A stretch of DNA of 64,000 nt from JACVRN01 sp963715565 (GTDB taxonomy: Bacteria; Acidobacteriota; Blastocatellia; Pyrinomonadales; Pyrinomonadaceae). Below the pieces are notes generated by a model that worked only from the letters and a program-made list of their open reading frames with translations, made no database searches and was not told the origin of the DNA. Of the stretch, positions 25,703 to 33,734 are shown one piece after another. The stretch lies in NCBI GenBank assembly GCA_963715565.1, contig OY970256.1, positions 4,154,001 through 4,218,000 on the forward strand. The letters run 5' to 3'. Each line of letters begins with the position of its first letter. Position 1 is the first letter of the stretch. The position numbers and the translations under genes were made by a program.

Positions 25703-27070
25703 TCACTTCTTTTCTACTTCTTCGGTCAGAAGTTTTTTAATCATGGTTTCGAGCACGGCGGCCTCGCGGTCGCTCGCGCCGAGGGTGATAAAACGAACCG
25801 TGCCGCGACGGTCTATGAGAAACGTTGTCGGGATGGAGGCCACACCATAGTTGAGGTCGTTGTCGCCCGTCTCCGCGATGGCGAAACCGTATTCGAGACG
25901 AAATCTTTTCTTAAAGCGGCGCAGGTAATCCATCTCCTCCTTGTCCGTCATCTCGCGCCCTTCCGCCTGACCGAACAGGTTCGTCATGCCGAGGATGACA
26001 AGACCCTTGTCCTTGTACTTCGCGTGCCAGTCGCGGAGCGTTGGAAAAGTGCTCAGGCAGGGGCCGCACCAGTGAGCCCAGAAATCCAGCAACACGACCT
26101 GACCTTTTAAGTCTGAGAGCTTGACGGGTTGCTGGTCTATCCAGTTGGAGACCACTATCTCCGGCGGCAGTGCGATTGTTCCGGCCACGTCCATCTTCAA
26201 ATCTTTTTCCGATGTGCCGAGCGCCGCCAGAAGTTTTGACGCCTGGCGAAAGAGCGACGGAGAGGGAATTGCCAGACTCATAGCGCGCAGGTCTTCGGCC
26301 ACGCGACGCGCATCCTGCTCCTGCTCTTTCTGCATGTAAAGCTCGGTCAAAAGATTTGCGATAGCTCTTAAACCATCTTCGCGCGCACGCTTTTCAGCAC
26401 GACTGTCCGTGCGCGCGGTTTTCAAAAGCTCGAAGGCGTCGCGCGCACGCTTCAATGCCATGTCGCTCTTTTTCGCCGCGTAATAGGCGGTCGCCAGACG
26501 CGCTTCCATCAAGAGACGGTTTTCAGGTCGCTGCGGTTGATTGCTCATGTAGTCGGTGCGCAACTGTTCCGCTTCGTCAAGCTTTCCTTTAGCCGTCGTC
26601 ATCATAAAGAGCGCGGCGCGCGCCTTCTGCGCATTCTCGTTCGGGCTCGCGGGGTTGGTTGCCAGATAACGCTTTAAGGCGGCGAGCGCCTCGTCTTCAT
26701 TCGCAGACATGCGATAGAGCATGCCCAGATAATAAAAATCCGCGTCCTTAAGCTCCTTGCGTGCGCCTAATAGCGCGGCGTTGCGAGCGGCCATCTCTTT
26801 CTGCTCGTCAAAGGTCTGCTTTTCGCGCGCTTTGGAATAAGGCACGTTGTCGCGTGTAAATTCCTCGAACTTACGGCTGACGTAATCGGCGGCCTCTTCG
26901 TAAAGCTCGCGGGCCGTGCGCGCCTCGCTCGTCGTCTTGGACGGGTTGGAAGCAGTGGGCGCGACGCGCCCCGATTGCGCGCGCGCGTTTACATAAAAGA
27001 GCAACGCCAGACACGAGGCTAGAGCCACAAGTAAGACGCGATGGTGTTGATAAAAAAGATGCTGGTTCAT
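25703..27070 (-). CDS. Secreted TPR protein with C-terminal TlpA thioredoxin domain (paralogue 2)
   Basis: A 455-residue paralogue of the gene at 24042. The signal peptide is VLLVALASCLALLFYVNARA. TPR-like helices follow (FYYLGMLYRMSANEDEALAAL), then a TlpA domain with FWAHWCGPCLSTFPTLRDW and SIPTTFLIDRRG. The ATG at 27070 lies two bases after the thiO stop, so translation is probably coupled to thiO. The longer upstream frame is antisense-like and overlaps thiO, and is rejected. The CxxC is intact. Confidence 0.88.
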   Translation of the reverse strand: MNQHLFYQHHRVLLVALASCLALLFYVNARAQSGRVAPTASNPSKTTSEARTARELYEEAADYVSRKFEEFTRDNVPYSKAREKQTFDEQKEMAARNAALLGARKELKDADFYYLGMLYRMSANEDEALAALKRYLATNPASPNENAQKARAALFMMTTAKGKLDEAEQLRTDYMSNQPQRPENRLLMEARLATAYYAAKKSDMALKRARDAFELLKTARTDSRAEKRAREDGLRAIANLLTELYMQKEQEQDARRVAEDLRAMSLAIPSPSLFRQASKLLAALGTSEKDLKMDVAGTIALPPEIVVSNWIDQQPVKLSDLKGQVVLLDFWAHWCGPCLSTFPTLRDWHAKYKDKGLVILGMTNLFGQAEGREMTDKEEMDYLRRFKKRFRLEYGFAIAETGDNDLNYGVASIPTTFLIDRRGTVRFITLGASDREAAVLETMIKKLLTEEVEKK

Positions 27071-27072
27071 TG

Positions 27073-28215
27073 TTAACAGACGCTCGATGAAGAAAAGCGT
27101 TCGGGTGTAAAAGCTTTGAGCAAGGGCGAGCGCACGTTGCTCCGGATTTCGTCTGCGACGAGCCGCGCCGTGATGGGCGCGAGCAGGATGCCGTTTCGAT
27201 AATGGCCCACGGCGTAAAAAAGTCCTTCGGTCGTAGTGGAAGCGCCAATGATGGGCCAGTCGTCCACAGCGCGCGGTCGCAGTCCGGCCCATGCATCAAC
27301 AAGCGGCAACCCGGCGAGCGCGGGCGCAATCTCCAGCGCGTGCGCGAGTATGGAATAGACTCCGCCCGCCGTAACGCTTTTATCAAACCCTGCGCGCTCG
27401 GTTGTAGAGCCCGCCAGCAACCGCCCGTCCAGACGCGGGACGACATAACCGCGCGGGCTGTAGACGACGTGGCGCGCTAAGGGAGGCCGCGCTTCAAAGC
27501 AGAGCATCTGCCCGCGCACGGGCTCGATTTGAATCGGCGATGCGCCTTCTTCGGATGCCATCAGATGAGAAGCCCACGCGCCGCTTGCGACGACTACTAC
27601 GGGAGCATTGATACGCCCGCGCGAAGTTTTGAGCCCACAGACGCGCCCGCGCTCCACGACGAGCGATTCGACCTCTGTGCCAGAGAGTACGTCGACGCCG
27701 AGCTTTGCGACCGCCGCAGAGAGCGCCGCAACAAGACGGCGATTCTCGACCTGTGTGTCCAAAGGAAAACGCAAAGCGCCGCGCGCTTCACGGTTGATGC
27801 ATGGCTCAAGCTGTCGCGCTTCATCCACAGTCAATCGCTCGACGAGGAGCCCCGCGCGCGATTGCCAGTTGAAGCGATGCTCTATCTCGCGCTCGTCCTC
27901 TTCGTTAAAGGCCACGTAGAGCGTGCCGGTGCGTTCAAGCTCGACGTCAATGCCTGTCTCTTCCAGAAGCGCTGCGGCAAATTCCGGATACAGGTCGCGG
28001 CTCGCCGTCGCCAGCTCAAGAAAAGCGTCCGCACTGTCGGCCTCTGCCTGCGCGGCGAGCATGCCGCCCGCCGCGTGCGAAGCTTCAGAGCCTACCTGCG
28101 CGCGCTCTATGAGCACGATGCGCCCGACCGAGCGCCGCGCAAGCGAGCGCGCAATAGCGAGCCCTATAACGCCACCGCCGACGACCACAGCGTCCGCTGT
28201 TTCCACGCCCCGCAT
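27073..28215 (-). CDS. thiO: Glycine oxidase ThiO-like FAD enzyme
   Basis: A 380-residue DAO-family flavoprotein that likely oxidises glycine to iminoglycine for thiazole synthesis, or acts on another amino acid. The N terminus has the Rossmann motif VVVGGGVIGLAIARSL; GSEASHAAGGMLAAQAE is the family-specific loop after strand 2. YVVPRLDGRLLAGSTTERAGFD and DAWAGLRPRAVDDWPIIG followed by GHYRNGILLAPITA form the C-terminal FAD contacts. The start at 28215 has AGGGG 7 nt upstream; two earlier ATGs do not. No other thi genes are nearby. Confidence 0.88.
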   Translation of the reverse strand: MRGVETADAVVVGGGVIGLAIARSLARRSVGRIVLIERAQVGSEASHAAGGMLAAQAEADSADAFLELATASRDLYPEFAAALLEETGIDVELERTGTLYVAFNEEDEREIEHRFNWQSRAGLLVERLTVDEARQLEPCINREARGALRFPLDTQVENRRLVAALSAAVAKLGVDVLSGTEVESLVVERGRVCGLKTSRGRINAPVVVVASGAWASHLMASEEGASPIQIEPVRGQMLCFEARPPLARHVVYSPRGYVVPRLDGRLLAGSTTERAGFDKSVTAGGVYSILAHALEIAPALAGLPLVDAWAGLRPRAVDDWPIIGASTTTEGLFYAVGHYRNGILLAPITARLVADEIRSNVRSPLLKAFTPERFSSSSVC

Positions 28216-28266
28216 TATCCCCTGATTTAGCATTGATAGCCGGTTGCTGGTATGATGCGACAACAC

Positions 28267-28400
28267 AGGAGTCAGAATTCAGAACCCGGGATTCAGAATG
28301 GTTAAGAGCTTTAACTGCTCGCTGCCTGTCGCTGGATTCCTGAGCACTGATTCACTTCTGACTCCTGAATTCTGAGTTCTGAACTCTAACTCCTGAATTC
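28267..28400. repeat. Heptamer palindrome, word CAGAATT/CTGAATT
   Basis: The left arm is AGGAGTCAGAATTCAGAACC and onward; the right arm is CTGACTCCTGAATTCTGAGT and onward, with CTGAATT, CTGAGTT, CTGAACT units at 7-bp period. The centre contains GGTTAAGAGCTTTAACTGC. It fills the divergent gap between thiO and the dehydrogenase gene and ends 4 bp before the latter's ATG. Confidence 0.78.
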
Positions 28401-28404
28401 TATT

Positions 28405-29409
28405 ATGGCAAAACATACTATCACACTCATCCCGGGCGATGGCATCGGGCCGGAGGTTTCGGCGGCGGTCGTGCGGATCGTCGAAGCGGCTGGTCTGGAC
28501 GTGCAGTGGGAGACGCATTACGCGGGCGCGCAGGCGCTGGAAAAATACGGCACGACGCTGCCGGAAGACCTGCTGGAATCCATCAAGCGCAACCGCGTCG
28601 CGCTCAAAGGCCCCATCACCACGCCCGTCGGCAAAGGCTTCACTTCGGTCAACGTCGGCTTGCGCAAGACGCTTGACCTCTACGCCAACCTGCGGCCCGT
28701 GCGCGCACTGCCCAACGTGCCCTCGCGCTACCCGGAGCTGGACCTCGTCGTCGTGCGCGAAAACACGGAAAGCCTTTACGCTGGGCTCGAACACATCGTC
28801 GTGCCCGGCGTGGTCGAGAGCATCAAAATTATCACCGAGAAGGCTTCGACGCGCATCGCGCGCTTTGCATTTGAGTACGCGCGACAGGAAGGACGAAAGA
28901 AGATTACGGCCATTCACAAGGCCAACATCATGAAGCTCTCGGACGGGCTTTTTCTGGAATGCTTCCGCAACGTCTCGAAGCAACATCCGGAGATAGAGGC
29001 CGACGATAAGATTGTTGACAATGCCTGTATGCAGCTCGTCATGCGCCCCGAACAGTTCGACATCATGCTGCTCGAAAATCTTTACGGCGACATCGTGAGC
29101 GACTTGTGCGCAGGGTTAGTCGGCGGCCTCGGGCTTGTGCCCGGCGCGAACATAGGCGAGCTGGGCGCGGTCTTCGAGGCCGTACACGGCTCCGCGCCTG
29201 ACATCGCCGGACAGGGCATCGCGAACCCGACCGCGCTCCTGCAATCGTCCATCCTCATGCTCCGCTACATAGGCGAGCGCGAGGTCGCCGAGCGTGTAGA
29301 AGGGGCGATGCTCAATGTCTTTAAGGAAGGCAAAGTCAGGACGCGCGACATAGGCGGCCAGTCCAGCACCGCCGAGTTCGCCAACGCGATTATCGAGAAG
29401 ATGCAATAG
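28405..29409 (+). CDS. NAD-type isocitrate/homoisocitrate dehydrogenase
   Basis: A 334-residue beta-decarboxylating dehydrogenase. The N terminus TITLIPGDGIGPEV, VVVRENTESLYAGLEH, TAIHKANIMKLSDGLF, DNACMQLV, ENLYGDIVSDLCAGLVGGLG and AVHGSAPDIAGQGIANP are all family landmarks. The short length and the SVNVGLRK substrate loop match NAD-dependent isocitrate dehydrogenases of the mitochondrial type rather than the larger NADP enzyme. Isopropylmalate dehydrogenase is less likely without leu neighbours. Its ATG follows a palindrome arm by 4 bp with no ribosome site. Confidence 0.88.
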   Translation: MAKHTITLIPGDGIGPEVSAAVVRIVEAAGLDVQWETHYAGAQALEKYGTTLPEDLLESIKRNRVALKGPITTPVGKGFTSVNVGLRKTLDLYANLRPVRALPNVPSRYPELDLVVVRENTESLYAGLEHIVVPGVVESIKIITEKASTRIARFAFEYARQEGRKKITAIHKANIMKLSDGLFLECFRNVSKQHPEIEADDKIVDNACMQLVMRPEQFDIMLLENLYGDIVSDLCAGLVGGLGLVPGANIGELGAVFEAVHGSAPDIAGQGIANPTALLQSSILMLRYIGEREVAERVEGAMLNVFKEGKVRTRDIGGQSSTAEFANAIIEKMQ

Positions 29410-29416
29410 CTTTTTT

Positions 29417-29607
29417 AGCCCCGCAAGGGGCGGTATATCAGTAGCCCGGCACGTTAGTGCCGGGACAACAGCAGCAGAAGTTTTGTAAAGCCCCGTCAGG
29501 GGCGACATCCCATGATGTCGCCCCTGACGGGGCTCAATCATTTTATTCGCTGCCTGTTCCCACGGCTGACGCCGTGGGCTACTGTTATAGCGCCCCTTTC
29601 AGGGGCT
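29417..29607. repeat. GC-rich nested palindrome (AGCCCCGTCAGGGGCG family)
   Basis: Mirror-ordered modules: AGCCCCGCAAGGGGCG, CCCGGCACGTTAGTGCCGGG, a central pair AGCCCCGTCAGGGGCGACAT/ATGTCGCCCCTGACGGGGCT (29489-29534), CCCACGGCTGACGCCGTGGG, and CGCCCCTTTCAGGGGCT. Left and right halves are complementary across the centre, including TATCAGTAGCCC and its partner. The central module has the layout of the CTCCGTAGGAG element with different letters. It occupies the gap between convergent genes. Confidence 0.83.
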
Positions 29608-29641
29608 GAGCGGGCGGTTGCTTATCTCGCACTCACGTTAA

Positions 29642-31831
29642 TCAAAGCTTACGGTCGAGCGCCAGAGCGCGCACGCTTGCATCTAATTCTGCTTGCAGGT
29701 GTGCGCGTTCTTGTTGTGCCGCTCGTCGCTCGTTTGTGAGCTGCTCGATGCGCGTTTCCTGCTCGCCCGCTTTGGCGACGTAGCGTGCGATGAGAGCGCG
29801 AGCCTCGCTGGTCTCGTTGAGCGCTTTGATGTTCTCGCGCAGGCGGGCTTGATCGGCGGCGATTTCCGCTGTCTCTTTGTCTGCGGCTGCGACGCGCACA
29901 TCCACGCTCGCAATCCGTCCCTTGATTTCCAGAATCTTTTCTAAGCCTTGGCGCGACACTTCGTCCAGGTAACGACGAGAGATGAAAAGCTCCAGATCGC
30001 CCGGCGTCAGGTTCGAGAGCGCGTAGCTATCCATGAGCGTGCGCCGTTCCGCAACCAGAAGCGCTACGGATTGACGCGGCGGCAATTCGACGCGGAAGCG
30101 ATAGACGCTCGCCGTCTTCTCCACGGGCCGTGGCGTTTCTTCACTGAGCCGCCAGCCTTTGCGCAAAGGATGCTCGACGTAAACGACCCTCGGCTTGTCC
30201 GTCTGATTCGTCATCGTGTAGGTCTTCTTTTCCGATTGGTAGTAGTGCGCCTGGAACGCGCCGTTGATGACCCGCACTAGAAAGACAGGCTCGCGTCCTT
30301 CCTTGTTCTCGACGGTGACGAGCGTGGCTAAATCCACGGCGAAGGAGATGAAGCGTTCCTCATTGGGCTTGAGTCTCTCCATCAGCGCCTCGCCCGCGTA
30401 AGCGTTGCCTTCGATGACGGTGAGCGCGCCGCCTTCGAGCGTCAGGGGCGAAGTATTCTTCAGAAGAAGGCCGCTCATCGGGCGCTCCTTTTGTGCCGAC
30501 TCCTTGTAGATGGAGACGCGCTCGCCCTCCATGCGCGTTTGGAGGATGGGAATCAGGGCCGAGCGGTCGCGCCGAACGGTGACGGGCCGGTCTATGCGAT
30601 ACTCGAAAAGATCGCCCGTCTCTTTGCCAGTGGCCGCCGTCCTGATGCCGGAATCTTCGCTCGTGATGGCATCGCTCACAGAAGTTTCCGGGCCTGAAAT
30701 ATCTTTCGGGTTAAAAGTCCTGTTGTAGTCTGCGCCGCCAGCGCCCGCGCCCATCCCCACGCCGCCGCCACCGCCGCCACCGGGGCCGCCACCGCCGATG
30801 TTAGTGTCGCTGCCGCCATAATTAATACCGCTACGCGGCTCGTAGACCTGCGGGTCGAGATTCAAATCATCGGGGATGGGTATCACCGGGCGGTAACGAT
30901 AGAGCGGTTGCTGAAGCGGCTGTATAAAGGAGACGGGCGTGCCGGAGACTAAGGAGAGCGCGACGTCCGCCCAATCCTCGTCGCCCACGTTGTCCACTAT
31001 GGCCCAGCCCTGAAAGAAGGGCTGCCCGGTTGCGTCAAGCACGACGCGATAGGTCGTCTTCCAGATAGGCGCGGCGACGGTATAGCTGACAATCATCTCG
31101 CGTGCGCCGCTTCCATCCGAAGTAATCACGATGGTCTTGGCATCGCGACGACGCGCCGAAGCAGAAGCGTTGGCAAATTCCACGACGTCGCGCCGCGCTC
31201 CTTCGTCAACGAGCCGCACGGAACGCACTTCTCTTAAATCAAAGCTGGCAATCTCGCCCGTCTCGGCTGCGATGACGAGCGTGTGTGTAGTGACGGAAGG
31301 TTTCGCTTTGTCGTCGTCACTTTCAGAGCGACGTTCCGCGACGGTGAGGATGGCCCCGGTGGCTGTGCGATTGCCGGTCTGGACAACGACACGCGCGCCC
31401 TGCAACTGGCGCAGAACGCCCGCGAGCCCGCCTTCAGTGTCAGCATCCGTCCCGGCTTCTATCGAAAAAGGAATGTCCGCCAGACGCGCAGAACGCGGCG
31501 CGCTTGAATTGTAGCTGACCGCGCCAACCTGTCCCTGCCCCAGATCAAGCACGACCATTGATTTGAGTACGTCGTCTACCTGCGATTGTTTGAAGGCCAG
31601 ATTGATTTCAGCACGGCCCGACACGGTTCCGCGCCGCTCGAAATAGGCGACGCCGTTGCTATAAAGCACGACGCGGCGAAGGGGGAGCTGCTGCGGTGTC
31701 GGATTTTGAGCTGCGTCTTTACGAACAGGGTTGAGCGAACGAGCGGAAGACGGCGCGCGGCGTTGCGCGCTCGTATCAACTGAAAGAGCGAGCATCATGG
31801 CGGCGGCCACGACGAAGATTCTGATTTTCAT
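29642..31831 (-). CDS. Secreted DUF4139-type protein
   Basis: A 729-residue exported protein. It has a signal peptide (residues 1-22, IFVVAAAMMLALSVDTSA), then an N-terminal beta domain beginning LPLRRVVLYSNGVAYFERRG. The DUF4139 core follows (IVSYTVAAPIWKTTYRVVLD, GWAIVDNVGDEDWADVALSLV). A low-complexity glycine stretch lies near residue 345 (GGGGPGGGGGGGVGMG), then more DUF4139 strands and a C-terminal Ala/Glu/Arg-rich coiled coil (residues about 640-725). Function is unknown for the family; it resembles 'mucoidy inhibitor A'-like proteins. The glycine run is probably a flexible linker. Confidence 0.85.
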   Translation of the reverse strand: MKIRIFVVAAAMMLALSVDTSAQRRAPSSARSLNPVRKDAAQNPTPQQLPLRRVVLYSNGVAYFERRGTVSGRAEINLAFKQSQVDDVLKSMVVLDLGQGQVGAVSYNSSAPRSARLADIPFSIEAGTDADTEGGLAGVLRQLQGARVVVQTGNRTATGAILTVAERRSESDDDKAKPSVTTHTLVIAAETGEIASFDLREVRSVRLVDEGARRDVVEFANASASARRRDAKTIVITSDGSGAREMIVSYTVAAPIWKTTYRVVLDATGQPFFQGWAIVDNVGDEDWADVALSLVSGTPVSFIQPLQQPLYRYRPVIPIPDDLNLDPQVYEPRSGINYGGSDTNIGGGGPGGGGGGGVGMGAGAGGADYNRTFNPKDISGPETSVSDAITSEDSGIRTAATGKETGDLFEYRIDRPVTVRRDRSALIPILQTRMEGERVSIYKESAQKERPMSGLLLKNTSPLTLEGGALTVIEGNAYAGEALMERLKPNEERFISFAVDLATLVTVENKEGREPVFLVRVINGAFQAHYYQSEKKTYTMTNQTDKPRVVYVEHPLRKGWRLSEETPRPVEKTASVYRFRVELPPRQSVALLVAERRTLMDSYALSNLTPGDLELFISRRYLDEVSRQGLEKILEIKGRIASVDVRVAAADKETAEIAADQARLRENIKALNETSEARALIARYVAKAGEQETRIEQLTNERRAAQQERAHLQAELDASVRALALDRKL

Positions 31832-32002
31832 GAAAGTTATGCCCCTCTCCGAAAAACGCGCTTCGCATCTGCGGGGAGATTTGATTTAGTTGTGTCGTTG
31901 AAAAGAGAGACGACCCCTGACTGTTATTACCCGGCACGCCCGAAAAGATACGGTCCGATTTAAAGTAAAGTGAGGCGCGAGATAAGAAAGTAAATAATTT
32001 CC

Positions 32003-32158
32003 AGCTCCGTAGGAGCGAGAATGTTTATAGCTTGATTGTCATAATTAAAAATCAAGCTCCGTAGGAGCGACATGTTTTGTGTCCATGACATGCCGCTCCT
32101 ACGGAGCTTGATTCTTTATTTGTGAGATGAAGCTATAAACATGCTGCTCCTACGGAGC
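32003..32158. repeat. CTCCGTAGGAG nested palindrome, copy 3
   Basis: The outer AGCTCCGTAGGAGCGAGAAT...ATGCTGCTCCTACGGAGC encloses TTTATAGCTT/AAGCTATAAA and an inner AGCTCCGTAGGAGCGACATG/CATGCCGCTCCTACGGAGCT pair. Further out, CGAGATAAGA (about 31977) pairs with TCTTATCTCG (about 32167). The rest of the 31832-32260 gap shows nothing I can name. Confidence 0.85.
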
Positions 32159-32260
32159 AATCTCTGTCTTATCTCGGGTCGGATGAACCTTTACTGGGGA
32201 GCTTTAATCTTTGAGAGGCGTGAGCGTAACACACGCGCTCGCGCCTCTCCCATGTGATGA

Positions 32261-33604
32261 CTACTTCTTGACGACGCCGTCGTTCTCCAGCCCGGTGTAG
32301 GTGTCGGGCTGAACGAGTCCGAGCCATGGGTCGGAGCTGGGCGTTAAGAAAAGCTCGGCGTAGACGCGCTCATTAAATGCTTCGGTGTCGAGCGCGGCGC
32401 GGTTCGAGAGGAGCCAGCCGCGCAAGGTCGAATGAAGCAGGTATTCGTTGCGGACGGTGTCGAGCGCAATGTAGCGCTCGAAGTTCCGGACGACGCGCGC
32501 TAGACGGTCTGCGGAAGTCTTTGCGCCGTTCGCAGCCTTTTCGCTCGTGTAGGGATTCTGGCGAGCGATGAGGGCGATGCTGGCCGCATCAAGCTTGGCG
32601 TCGGCAAGATAAAGCGCGGCTATTTTGTTCCATGTCTCTTCGTCCGTCATGCGCTGGAGCGTGCGCGTGTCGTAAGTAATAGCGTTGACGAGGCCGTTTT
32701 CAGTGACCATTTTGGTCATAGCCATGCGCCCGGCGGCGCGTGCGCTCGGCGGATTGTCCGCGCTGGCAGAACGAGCATCAATCTTTTCCGTTATCTTGCC
32801 GCCGACTTTTTCCACGTCCGCCGCCCATGCCTTCGAAGCCGCATCGAGCCGAGCGTTTTGATAGTTCCTTAAAATTTCCGCGCGCTTGTCGGCGGGCTGG
32901 CTGATGATTTGTCTGGCGATGGGTTCCGCTTGCTTTAATTCGCGCAGGAAAGCCGTGGGGCCGTAAAGACCGGGCAGCGCGTCCACGATGCGGCCTTCTG
33001 CGTCGAGGATGTAATGGATGCTATTGCCCGTAATGGTTCGCTCAAGCTTGCGCCCGTCGCCGTAATCCACGGTCACGCGCGGCACGGGCCGGACCGTCTT
33101 CCAGTGAAGAATAAAATTCTCGCGCAGGTAATCGCTGATGGCGGGATTGCTGTAGAGCGCGGCGCGGAAAAAGCGGCTGTTGGCGCAGCTAAATTCCTCG
33201 CTCAATTTTCCCAGCAGGCGCAGCGAGAGGATTGGTTTGCCCGTCTCGCGCGATGCCTTCTTAGCCTCGTCTATGTCCGTGTACCAGTAGAGGCCAGAGG
33301 TGTAGGCGTCGCGTTGCTGCGCGACGGCGTCGAGCGCGGCGGAAATGCGCGGCCACTCTGCGCTTGCCGTAATCGCGGTCGAAGCATCTCCCTGCCGCTT
33401 TATCTCTTCGCGGTAAACTTCAAACAGGATGCGCAAGCCCTGCGGCCCCATCGCCCTCAATTCCGCGATGGCGCGGGTCGCCTGCGCCTGATTGAGGCTT
33501 GCGGCGTTGCGAGCCAGGGCTTCGGCGTTGCCGGAAGCGCGGGCGGTTATGGTAAAGGCTAAGCCTAAAAAGAGAGCTGCGAGCAGAAATAGTTTCGAGC
33601 GCAT
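32261..33604 (-). CDS. Secreted protein with thioredoxin-like fold, no CxxC
   Basis: A 447-residue exported protein. The start is the ATG at 33604, set by CGGAGG 8-9 nt upstream; the longer frame is not coding. The signal peptide is LFLLAALFLGLAFTITARA. Residues about 105-225 have the order of a thioredoxin-like domain: WYTDIDEAKKASRETGKPIL, a strand, FRAALYSNPAISDYLRENFIL, then IHYILDAEGRIVDALPGLYG. The place of the redox motif is GKLSEEFSCANS, with one Cys and no CxxC. The C-terminal half is helical and unrecognised. A non-redox, binding use of the fold is plausible. Confidence 0.7.
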   Translation of the reverse strand: MRSKLFLLAALFLGLAFTITARASGNAEALARNAASLNQAQATRAIAELRAMGPQGLRILFEVYREEIKRQGDASTAITASAEWPRISAALDAVAQQRDAYTSGLYWYTDIDEAKKASRETGKPILSLRLLGKLSEEFSCANSRFFRAALYSNPAISDYLRENFILHWKTVRPVPRVTVDYGDGRKLERTITGNSIHYILDAEGRIVDALPGLYGPTAFLRELKQAEPIARQIISQPADKRAEILRNYQNARLDAASKAWAADVEKVGGKITEKIDARSASADNPPSARAAGRMAMTKMVTENGLVNAITYDTRTLQRMTDEETWNKIAALYLADAKLDAASIALIARQNPYTSEKAANGAKTSADRLARVVRNFERYIALDTVRNEYLLHSTLRGWLLSNRAALDTEAFNERVYAELFLTPSSDPWLGLVQPDTYTGLENDGVVKK

Positions 33605-33734
33605 GATAATCCTCCGGAAGTGTGACGGGGAGAGCGACGGCGAGGTCGGTTTTGGGGTTTGAAGACGATAAGGGGCGGGCGGGTTGCCTCGAAGGGGGCC
33701 GGAATCAGCTTGTTCCAGCCCCCGTGCGAAATGG

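Noticed and set aside
27071..27292. 74-codon N-terminal extension of TPR-TlpA paralogue 2
   Set aside because: It overlaps thiO in another frame and is Arg/His-rich. The ATG two bases after the thiO stop leads into a clear signal peptide.
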